Of a stretch of DNA of 33,789 bases, positions 15,601 through 22,375 are shown one piece after another (within the stretch, counting starts at the first letter, position 1; every line of letters starts with the position of its first letter). The notes beneath the pieces are model-generated. The model was given only the letters and a program-made list of their open reading frames with translations, made no database searches and had not been told where the DNA came from. The stretch is from Holosporaceae bacterium UBA3830 (GTDB lineage Bacteria; Pseudomonadota; Alphaproteobacteria; UBA3830): the NCBI GenBank assembly GCA_002393025.1, contig DGIE01000038.1, positions 1-33,789 of the forward strand, read 5' to 3'. Position numbers and translations under genes: made by a program.

Positions 15601-16862
15601 ATATTGTATTCTTTAAAAATTTTATCCTTGAAAAGATCCTGCACAAAATACAAGTCATCAGAATGTAGATGATTTAAGCTAGCATCAACATTTACTCCCG
15701 GTGTAAGAGCTGAAACTTGAACAAATCCACTCGGAGAAATTTCCACTTCCTTTTGGCGTCCTACAAAATAAACCCCTCTTAAAATCATACCGTCCACAGG
15801 GCTATGAGTGCGAAACATTGTAAGCAAATATTCAGATAGCAGTGGCTTAATTTTTTCAAAATACGCCTCAAATAGTACCGCTTTTTCAAGATTTTCATCT
15901 ATGTTTCTATTACAAGCGAAATAAAACCCTGCTTTTCTGATACCATCGTCTATAGTGTTGAAAATTTCGTTGATCCAATTCGGAGAAAAAGCGATATCCA
16001 ACGAATATGGACATGACCATCCAAAAATCTGTTGCTTTGTATTTTCCTTCAACAGATGAACAAATTCTTGAAATCCAAAAATTTGATCCGCCTTAGTCAC
16101 TATAAAGTATATCGGTAATTTAAAATTAATATCGTGCTGAAACTGAAATATTCGATCAAACATTTCACGCGCGTGCTTTTCTATATTTGAGGTTTTCGAA
16201 ATAAAAAAATCGGCCGGAACTGTAACAATAATTCCATCAAGAGGACGGCGTGGTCTGATGAAAACGAATAACTCACTTATAAATGTCCAAAATTTCGATA
16301 TATTTTCAGAGGAATCTACACTTGGAAATTCAAAAATCGCGCCTTCTTTAAATAGCTTCCAGAAAGAATCATTTTCTGATTTCTCCGAAACCAGGTGCTC
16401 AAAATTTAAATTGTTCAACAACGTTGTCTTACCGCTTCCCTTTGGACCTATGATCATAAAACAAGGAAGCTTATATCTCCACCTCAAATCATAAGTACTA
16501 TTTCGTATAGATTCTAATACATTAAAAAACATTTTTGTGATGGGACCAACATTCAAAAATCCCAACCTGCTGAGAATTTCGCCTAATCTTCCTGAAATCG
16601 TCGGTAAATTCTCACAAACTCCGATCTTAGATGTTTTTTCATTAACGGAATCACCTTTTTCTTTTTTATTTTTCAAGTCATCTCTTTTCAACGGAGTAAT
16701 CACCTTCTGTTTAGGCTGAGAATTTATATAAGCGACACACATGACAAAGAAAATGAGTACCAAAACAATCGAAAGTAAAATCAATCCAAAGGAAACAGCA
16801 GGTATTACCTCTTTGGGAATTACTGGCAAATTATCAGATAAAAAATCTTTGAATCCATCCAT
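12621..16862 (-). CDS. tssM: Type VI secretion membrane protein TssM (IcmF)
   Basis: 1413 aa, longer than the usual 1,100-1,300. TssM spans the inner membrane and forms the channel of the T6SS membrane complex. A hydrophobic N-terminal stretch (about 19-46) may hold one helix or a tight pair, and another membrane helix lies at 441-457. Between them is the cytoplasmic NTPase-like domain with Walker A GPKGSGKTT (139-147), DGIIVTVPADFF and VTKAD. The long periplasmic part follows. The C terminus carries an extra acidic, Glu/Asn/Lys-rich tail of about 50 residues, likely disordered. It starts 2 bp after tssL, and tssA follows after 18 bp. Confidence 0.95.
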   Translation of the reverse strand: MDGFKDFLSDNLPVIPKEVIPAVSFGLILLSIVLVLIFFVMCVAYINSQPKQKVITPLKRDDLKNKKEKGDSVNEKTSKIGVCENLPTISGRLGEILSRLGFLNVGPITKMFFNVLESIRNSTYDLRWRYKLPCFMIIGPKGSGKTTLLNNLNFEHLVSEKSENDSFWKLFKEGAIFEFPSVDSSENISKFWTFISELFVFIRPRRPLDGIIVTVPADFFISKTSNIEKHAREMFDRIFQFQHDINFKLPIYFIVTKADQIFGFQEFVHLLKENTKQQIFGWSCPYSLDIAFSPNWINEIFNTIDDGIRKAGFYFACNRNIDENLEKAVLFEAYFEKIKPLLSEYLLTMFRTHSPVDGMILRGVYFVGRQKEVEISPSGFVQVSALTPGVNVDASLNHLHSDDLYFVQDLFKDKIFKEYNIAYPILKDEGGITKKEYRNKLIFGGTVLFFSLGWIWGNGNIRTNIRNYYQTMRTVKKNLLRIKYLEDTLKNSEDQSLINSQASALLQDMPVVKIGDFFSIFVPQSWFWGIGNSVRSTMELVFDAVVVRAMYIDLNFNTKNILLGSTRTSKKSLNTQKDIFDVLNFDSFKELSEFVEKIKELKKISSEYNSMRSLEDSNNVANVTEAIFKDKFEITEEMRTHIPNKKIMPPKFNLEDFQINIEQSLKNIFNNFVKDTLDTTVEKVLQNVANDIDRLHEAGQNSKINYSVQDLAKLYNKVELVEDIFQNKNFAWIRENTFCPTPEYQKILDKLELTGTIGSDCLRDLIHCADVSFSSYKDALGSYKSKLSGKLLNNQSPSEGFMQVKGELKSLLDLPFICVVPFGHFSKEIPSDKMLIWDVKRLKELCGLIDKYTEFSETVPEGMRSEYFDIYKTVAKKCFYPTIKAMIGNAQILEDMPLGNSRALFENSYKKQALNIRNVSISLPKIIKILDEIISEENLQDFGFSDLIISQYLGLLEKIDALFNTEKPYSTSPALFDDWDGSGNPQFMKMNSQANIKQYLNAQFERIKFLAKDLASPVVDLLTIPNMFEKVRDKKLINKWREIITSVDDYENNKPGNSIAALESFITENLSRVSLDNFDTQGEIKNISQNDSDYFLSKRSVVAKSLISRADVVQYDKAAAIYNKVNQIFNQKLANKFPFGDSSEEASIEDFNEFMTTYELMDANVVSILERNRDVKQINPQVFSFIENMRKISPFLKACVNQSKSSDPNTCPICFNVLLRPFPNMEAMTSTVIDRMFSIDNVQVPDNNNGVFFYGNTVMAIFGWVASADEKPDENKAMGNLRIEDNFAVFTYTGQWALFRMIENHKIGKGVEYPNGVVLQFNVPIASRKDGSEMGEARMVFKITPMIRNGDKTMPTTWPLFPTSCPDLYGRKLSNTKTPEQDNSKAENKENNQEEQRTKTDAPSLDVDVSFDE

Positions 16863-16864
16863 AT

Positions 16865-17590
16865 TTACACTCTCAACACTATAGTCGATATTTCCTGCAA
16901 AATTTCATACAAATCTCGTGTCTCGATCAGCCAAACGACCGAACTTATCACCAAAAACATAAAAATAACAAAAGCATAAAGGTAATTGACAATTGAAACA
17001 TCAGGAAGAAATTGTCTATTAATTGTCGGTAATGTGTAAGTATATTCTCTGCTGAACATCCGATAACTTATCATATTGATAGATTTGTCATACTTTTCTA
17101 CAAAATTAAAAAGTTTCTTTCTGTAAACATCTATTGGCTTATCATTATTTATGTCATCTCTGTATTTGCCTCTAAATCCCAAGGATAGAGATTTCATGTA
17201 AATTTCTGCAATTAAGATAGACTCCACATCATTTTTTTCGATTAGTTTTTCGATATTAGAGAATATTTTCTCTCCCGCTATTTGGGTACCGAAGAAATGT
17301 TTTTCCAACATATTGTCTTCCCAGTATTTTTTCCCATCCCAGGATGTGTTCAAAAAAATTTCATCTGCTAATGAAACCATTATATAAATAACTTCTCGTA
17401 CCTGTAATTCGAAAGTAATACTCTTCTGATGCTCAAGAATCTCCTTTATTCTTCCCGCTAAATTTTTGTAGATAATCTTTGGATCCAGATTCATTGTCTT
17501 TTGGATGATCTGAGCCTTATACTCGAAAATTTCTGTACAAAAATCCCCGAAAATCAAATCTAAGTTTGTTATTTTATTCTCTTTCTGCAT
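16865..17590 (-). CDS. tssL: Type VI secretion protein TssL (DotU)
   Basis: 241 aa. TssL is the inner-membrane partner of TssM, with a cytoplasmic helical domain anchored by one C-terminal helix. The DotU signature is visible in VSLADEIFLNTSWDGKKYW, followed by FGTQIAGEKIF. The membrane helix is at about 203-222 (YLYAFVIFMFLVISSVVWLI), with a 19-residue tail after it. ATG at 17590 is chosen because GAGGAG lies about 9 nt upstream and the protein then starts MQKENKITNLDLIFGDF; the longer frame from 17617 would lack this. It overlaps tssK by 17 nt. Confidence 0.94.
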   Translation of the reverse strand: MQKENKITNLDLIFGDFCTEIFEYKAQIIQKTMNLDPKIIYKNLAGRIKEILEHQKSITFELQVREVIYIMVSLADEIFLNTSWDGKKYWEDNMLEKHFFGTQIAGEKIFSNIEKLIEKNDVESILIAEIYMKSLSLGFRGKYRDDINNDKPIDVYRKKLFNFVEKYDKSINMISYRMFSREYTYTLPTINRQFLPDVSIVNYLYAFVIFMFLVISSVVWLIETRDLYEILQEISTIVLRV

Positions 17591-18869
17591 AAAGAATAAT
17601 CTCCTCTGGAATAACATCCAAATTACTACTTACTAAGCACAATTGCTCATTACTTCTAATGTAAGTGGTACCAGTCTTCACCGCAATGATAGTCACACCA
17701 TTTGGCTGAGTGATATATTCTCCCCTTTCCAAAATCCGTCTCTCTGCCCCCAAAATTCGACGATCTTTTATTAAAGGCATCATCGATTCGCTGGCGATTT
17801 GAAGACCGCTAATCCAGTTTATAATATCATTGTCAGTCGCTGAAAACGGCTTGCGAATACCTATGGCTATCTCTTCTTTTTCTATTAAATTAGGCTGAAT
17901 CATTAACCTAAATTCATTCTGAATTTTATCAAATAAAATGATGTCATACTTTTGCTTTAGGTGAGAAACTATGCCGTAAATATACTCATGTAACTGAGAA
18001 AAACAGTTGAATAAATCTTCATGATCATAAGTCGGTAGTCTCGGAATTAATTGCGCAGGATTTATTGACATTATAAAGGCTGCTGTCTGAGATAAAGCTT
18101 TAAACAACTCAAACGGATGTATATTTTCCACGTTTAAAATTGCCTCCAGTGGAATCACTGACTGTATTAATAATCGGAGATTTGCTAAGGATTCCTCTGT
18201 CTGATTCCGAGCAAAATTTTCCTTACGATCCGCAAAATATGAAATTTTATCTCGGATAAGTCGTACAAGAGAAGAGCTCATTTCAATAATTTTCGAATGT
18301 TTACTCAATGATAAGAATGGAGCAATAAATCTTGTTTCAGTAATACCTCCATTAATTGATTTCTCCACCTCAAACACCGGAAAACTCTGATATCTGCCAT
18401 CCACTTGATCTTCTTGCATCAACTTTAGATTTGGTTTTAAAACCGGTACCGTAATTGGTTCTTTGCCCGTATTTTCATCCTTAATGTTTGAAACTTCTGA
18501 AGAATAATAGCGAGCTAAACTTCCCTCCAGCATATTTTCTCCACTATGCCGAGCTGCTACAGCCAAATAAATTTTTGTGGCAACAGAATTAGCTACGAAA
18601 TAATCTCCCAAATTCAATTCCAGTGGATCATCACGTACCGCGTCAAAATCGAAAAACAATCCGTCTCGAAAAAAACCCTTAGCTTTCAATACACGGATTA
18701 GCCCAGAAGATAAACACGATGTGTCTATTTTTAAATCGAACACACCATATCCGAAAGGGAAAACCGACTCAGATCTGCATCCAATTACCTGTTGGAAGTA
18801 ACCTGTTGTTAATTGAAAATGCTGCGGAGAAATTAACATTCCCTCGTGCCATTGAACCAAAGACTCCAT
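17574..18869 (-). CDS. tssK: Type VI secretion baseplate protein TssK
   Basis: 431 aa, normal for the family. TssK trimers connect the T6SS baseplate to the TssL-TssM membrane complex. The opening VQWHEGMLISPQHFQL is the family hallmark, and the later FRLMIQPNLIEKEEIAIGIR and LGAERRILERGEYITQPNGV are also consistent. ATG at 18869 has AGGAG 6 nt upstream. It is the first of tssK-tssL-tssM-tssA and is transcribed divergently from the secreted protein at 19042. Confidence 0.95.
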   Translation of the reverse strand: MESLVQWHEGMLISPQHFQLTTGYFQQVIGCRSESVFPFGYGVFDLKIDTSCLSSGLIRVLKAKGFFRDGLFFDFDAVRDDPLELNLGDYFVANSVATKIYLAVAARHSGENMLEGSLARYYSSEVSNIKDENTGKEPITVPVLKPNLKLMQEDQVDGRYQSFPVFEVEKSINGGITETRFIAPFLSLSKHSKIIEMSSSLVRLIRDKISYFADRKENFARNQTEESLANLRLLIQSVIPLEAILNVENIHPFELFKALSQTAAFIMSINPAQLIPRLPTYDHEDLFNCFSQLHEYIYGIVSHLKQKYDIILFDKIQNEFRLMIQPNLIEKEEIAIGIRKPFSATDNDIINWISGLQIASESMMPLIKDRRILGAERRILERGEYITQPNGVTIIAVKTGTTYIRSNEQLCLVSSNLDVIPEEIILYAERE

Positions 18870-18919
18870 TTAATCTCCTACATAAACCCCTGGGAATTAA
18901 ACTAAATTAACATTAGTTA

Positions 18920-18950
18920 ATTAATAGTTAAATTTATTTAAATTATTAAT
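18920..18950. repeat. AT-rich inverted repeat in the tssK divergent intergenic region
   Basis: ATTAATAGTTAAAT (18920-18933) faces ATTTAAATTATTAAT (18936-18950) with one mismatch and one extra base. It lies in the 172-bp region between the divergent tssK and 19042 genes, so it could be a regulator site. On the minus strand TTTACG (18971-18966) and TAATAA (18948-18943) with 17-bp spacing could drive tssK. The region is so AT-rich that chance is a real possibility. Confidence 0.3.
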
Positions 18951-19041
18951 CAATCAATAAAATTTCGTAAAAACCCTTTTCATTAACCAATGATTAACAT
19001 TTTATTATTAGTATGTTCTATCAGTATGGCAAAGGAGCATC

Positions 19042-19827
19042 ATGAATAAAATTGCTTGGAAACTAATTATCTGCGGAGCGTTGATAAATCTAGAATCCAG
19101 TGCAGAAGATGTAAAATTTCTATCGTCTGCACACACCTTCTCCAACTTTGAGGAATGTGTGGAAATCATCGAATCAAAGTTTTCGAATCTAAAAAATAAT
19201 TTCAAAAATCTCGAAAAAAAAATTTCTAACAATCAAGTATACAATACTGCCCAAACTCTTGAAAAACATAAGGTTGAGTTAGAAGATCAAATTACCGAAT
19301 TAAAAAAAATAAAAACTGGCATTGATGACCTGGAATTACCAAAAAAAATCGAAGAACTAAATCAATTTCTTCTGAAAATAAAAAGCATATCACTAAATAT
19401 AAATCCGAAAGAAAATATTAGCAAAAACCAAAAGTCGTACTTTATAAATCAGAAATCAATTGAAGTTTTCGAAAAAAATCTTGATGGCTTAAATAAGGCT
19501 CTGCAGAATTCGAGAACAAGATTCAACGCTATCTTAAATAAAGGAAGTAAGATATTCGATAATGCAGAAAATAAAAAATTATTCAATCCTAATAAAGAGA
19601 GATCACCTAACCTAAAAAAATTATTCAAGCGAATCTATGATGCCAGGTATCCTGAAGCACTCACCGCATGGGAGGAACTAAAGTATACTCCGAGTTCAGA
19701 ATACAAAGAGAACCTAAGCAAATTCACAGAAAAAGTCGACCTGCTCCTCCAAGATGTCCGAAACACAAAAACCTATATAAAATCTCTCAACAACCAAAAC
19801 AAAAAAGGCTATGCTTCTAACAGCTAG
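19042..19827 (+). CDS. Secreted coiled-coil protein of unknown function
   Basis: 261 aa, not recognised. It begins with a Sec-type signal peptide: MNK, a hydrophobic core about 5-16 (AWKLIICGALIN), and a probable cleavage after ESSA near residue 21. The mature protein is Lys/Glu/Asn-rich and strongly helical. Heptad-like spacing runs from about 40 to 125 (SKFSNLKNNFKNLEKKI, ELEDQITELKKIKTGI) and a second helical part from about 145. It has one Cys after the signal and no lipobox. AAAGGAG at 19031-19037 is the ribosome-binding site. It faces away from tssK and ends 8 bp before the convergent fabD stop. It could be a periplasmic structural protein or an effector; nothing in the sequence shows an enzyme domain. 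Confidence 0.8.
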   Translation: MNKIAWKLIICGALINLESSAEDVKFLSSAHTFSNFEECVEIIESKFSNLKNNFKNLEKKISNNQVYNTAQTLEKHKVELEDQITELKKIKTGIDDLELPKKIEELNQFLLKIKSISLNINPKENISKNQKSYFINQKSIEVFEKNLDGLNKALQNSRTRFNAILNKGSKIFDNAENKKLFNPNKERSPNLKKLFKRIYDARYPEALTAWEELKYTPSSEYKENLSKFTEKVDLLLQDVRNTKTYIKSLNNQNKKGYASNS

Positions 19828-19835
19828 AAGTTAAA

Positions 19836-20762
19836 TCATAATCCTTTTATTTGCTCCAGTGACTCCAAAGAATTGACATTCATTAGCTCAATACTTGGGG
19901 AAATCCTTTTAACCAATCCCGTCAGAACTCTTCCTGCTCCAATCTCTATACATTTCGAAACTCCTTTCGATTCAGCATATAAAATCGATTCACGCCATCT
20001 GACTCTTCCCGTAATTTGGTTCAACAGGAGATCTTTGAAATTTTCCGTCTCGGCTTTTGCCGTAACATTTGCAATGACGGGTTTTGATGGTGCTTTAAAC
20101 TCGACATCAGCCAAAACATCTTTCAAAACTTCCGCCGCCGGCTGCATCAATTCGCTGTGAAACGGTCCACTGACAGGAAGCATCACCGCTCTTCTGGCTC
20201 CGCAATTTGAAGCAATCTCTGATGCCTTTTTGACAGCTTCTTCATGACCGCTGACAACCACTTGCCCAACAGAATTATCATTTGCGATTTGCACCTTAGC
20301 GGTATCTGAACATGCTTCCCTTACGATTTCTTCGACTTGATCTATTTCCAATCCCAGAATCGCAGCCATCGCTCCTCCGATAGGATAAGCCTCTGCCATC
20401 GCTTTTCCTCTGATTCGCAAAATCCTTGCAGTATCCCTCAACGAAAGTGAACCTGCTGCACACAGCGCTGTGTACTCTCCCAGAGAATGCCCCGCAAAAA
20501 ATTTAACTCTCTCTGAAAGATTAAACTCATATTCTTTTTTCATTACTTCTAAAAAGGCGATACTAACCGTCATTAATGCTGGCTGAGTATTCTCTGTTCT
20601 TTTTAATTCCTCTTCTGTTCCTTCAAAAATTAATTTCGATAAATCAAATGAAATTGTGTCATTCACCTCTTGAAACACATCTTTCGCCGAAGAAAAATTA
20701 TCGTAAATATCTTTCCCCATTCCGACTTTTTGAGAACCTTGTCCAGGAAATACAAAAATCAT
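19836..20762 (-). CDS. fabD: Malonyl-CoA:ACP transacylase
   Basis: 308 aa. FabD loads malonyl groups onto acyl carrier protein for fatty-acid synthesis in the cytoplasm. It shows the oxyanion-hole motif FPGQGSQ (5-11), the nucleophile motif GHSLGEY with Ser93, and the catalytic histidine in GPFHSELM (His202). Length is normal. No other fab gene is next to it, although accB and accC lie 5 kb away. It follows rlmH by 18 bp. ATG at 20762. Confidence 0.97.
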   Translation of the reverse strand: MIFVFPGQGSQKVGMGKDIYDNFSSAKDVFQEVNDTISFDLSKLIFEGTEEELKRTENTQPALMTVSIAFLEVMKKEYEFNLSERVKFFAGHSLGEYTALCAAGSLSLRDTARILRIRGKAMAEAYPIGGAMAAILGLEIDQVEEIVREACSDTAKVQIANDNSVGQVVVSGHEEAVKKASEIASNCGARRAVMLPVSGPFHSELMQPAAEVLKDVLADVEFKAPSKPVIANVTAKAETENFKDLLLNQITGRVRWRESILYAESKGVSKCIEIGAGRVLTGLVKRISPSIELMNVNSLESLEQIKGL

Positions 20763-20780
20763 TTTTTACTCCTTTCAACT

Positions 20781-21245
20781 TCATTTGTCATACGGATGAT
20801 TCGCCATTATTTTCTCAATACGATAGATTTGTTCAATCAAAATCAGACGAGCCAACATATGAGGCAATGTAATTCGTCCGAGAGAAATCACTCGATCACT
20901 TTGTTTTTTCACTGATGAATGCAAGCCATCCGCACCGCCAATAAAAAACACAAATGAAGGATAACCCTCATTAGTCTTTTGCTCTATAAATTTTGCGAAT
21001 TCATGACTTGTAAGAAGATCCCCCGTTTCGTCCATTGAAATTAAACACGAACTTCTGGGAATATCCGACAACAGCAATTCTGCTTCAGACTGCTTCACGG
21101 AATCCTCTGACATATTTTTGGATTTCTTAAACTCCAACTCGTTTATTTTTACCTGATCACGAATGCGATTTTTATAATCTTCAATCAGATCCAAAATCGG
21201 AGATTTCTTTAACTTCCCGATCGCGTTTATTTGAAACTTTATCAT
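20781..21245 (-). CDS. rlmH: 23S rRNA (pseudouridine1915-N3)-methyltransferase RlmH
   Basis: 154 aa. RlmH is a SPOUT-fold enzyme that methylates pseudouridine 1915 in helix 69 of assembled 70S ribosomes using SAM. The N terminus IKFQINAIGKLK and the knot motif FFIGGADGLH are typical, as is LPHMLARLILIEQIYR. The C terminus reads NHPYDK, whereas E. coli ends in YHR plus one residue. The tail forms part of the active site across the dimer, so the change is worth noting but conservative. It overlaps the UgpC-like gene by 4 nt. Confidence 0.96.
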   Translation of the reverse strand: MIKFQINAIGKLKKSPILDLIEDYKNRIRDQVKINELEFKKSKNMSEDSVKQSEAELLLSDIPRSSCLISMDETGDLLTSHEFAKFIEQKTNEGYPSFVFFIGGADGLHSSVKKQSDRVISLGRITLPHMLARLILIEQIYRIEKIMANHPYDK

Positions 21246-22363
21246 CTTGTTTTAGTTGATTGAGAATCAATCCCACAAATTGTTTTCCCCTGTTCATCAA
21301 ACAAATAGCAACGATCACACCCGAATGCCAAACGAGCCTTTTCTCCGATTTGCTCCAGCACAGTTTTTTTGGATTTCGACATGATCTGATATCCGTTCTT
21401 TAAACATGCATAAACAAATCCTTCTCCACCTAAATTCTCGGCAAGAACTATCTCTCCGTCCAAGTAATTGCCCAAACATCTCGTATCCTCAGCAACAACA
21501 TCCAAATCCTCTGGACGAATTCCAAATAAATACTTCGCACCCTTATTTAAATCTAACTCTTTACTGATGGAAACAATCTCTCCCGTCTCTAACCTGAAGA
21601 TAGACAAGTTATTCTTACAATCTTCGAAAGTAACTGGAAAAATATTCATCTTACTTGAACCGATAAACTGTGCAACAAATGTGTTCACCGGGAAATTGAA
21701 AATCTCTAACGGAGATCCTTCTTGCTCCACAACACCATCGCGCATCACAACAATTTTATCTGCCAAAGTCATCGCCTCGGACTGGTCATGGGTGACATAT
21801 ACCATCGTTGTCTTAAGCTGAGCCTTTAATTTTGCAAGTTCATATCTCATCTGACATCGCAAAGAATAATCCAAGTTTGAAAGAGGTTCATCAAAAAGGA
21901 AAGCATAAGGATTTCGCACGATCGCACGTCCTATTGCAACTCTTTGACGTTGGCCTCCTGACAATTCCTTCGGTTTACGCTGCAACAAATGATCAATTTT
22001 CAAAATCTTCGCCGCTTCTTCCACTCTTCTTCGAATTTCATCTTTTTTTAATTTACGAACCTGCAGGGAAAAAGACATATTCTCGAAAACCGTCATATGC
22101 GGGTACAAAGCATATGATTGAAAAACCATCGCTATTCCGCGACTTGCAGGAGGAACATCATTTACCAATCGGTCTCCGATATAAATATTTCCCGAATCAA
22201 CATCTTCCAAACCACAAATCAGTCGCAAAATTGTGGATTTACCACATCCTGATGGACCAACCAACACCGTACACTGTCCATCCTCAATCGTCAAATCAAC
22301 ATTCCTTATTATAGGACTATCTCTAAATGACTTACTTATTCCTTTTAGTTTTATCGAGGCCAT
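21242..22363 (-). CDS. ABC transporter ATPase, UgpC/MalK/MsmK type
   Basis: 373 aa. The ATPase domain has Walker A GPSGCGKSTILRL, Q-loop VFQSYALYPHMTVFENM, signature LSGGQRQRVAIGRAI, Walker B AFLFDEPLSNLD and the switch histidine in VYVTHDQSEAMTLAD. A C-terminal OB/TOBE domain (about 240-365) contains LFGIRPEDL. Such ATPases power carbohydrate or glycerol-phosphate importers. No permease or binding-protein gene is nearby, so it may serve a distant importer or several. It sits 12 bp after gyrA and overlaps rlmH by 4 nt. The substrate cannot be told from the sequence. Confidence 0.9.
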   Translation of the reverse strand: MASIKLKGISKSFRDSPIIRNVDLTIEDGQCTVLVGPSGCGKSTILRLICGLEDVDSGNIYIGDRLVNDVPPASRGIAMVFQSYALYPHMTVFENMSFSLQVRKLKKDEIRRRVEEAAKILKIDHLLQRKPKELSGGQRQRVAIGRAIVRNPYAFLFDEPLSNLDYSLRCQMRYELAKLKAQLKTTMVYVTHDQSEAMTLADKIVVMRDGVVEQEGSPLEIFNFPVNTFVAQFIGSSKMNIFPVTFEDCKNNLSIFRLETGEIVSISKELDLNKGAKYLFGIRPEDLDVVAEDTRCLGNYLDGEIVLAENLGGEGFVYACLKNGYQIMSKSKKTVLEQIGEKARLAFGCDRCYLFDEQGKTICGIDSQSTKTR

Positions 22364-22375
22364 GTCTGTTCTTTT

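Noticed and set aside
21832..22314. 160-codon plus-strand frame inside the UgpC-like gene
   Set aside because: Antisense shadow; the opposite strand contains all ABC ATPase motifs.
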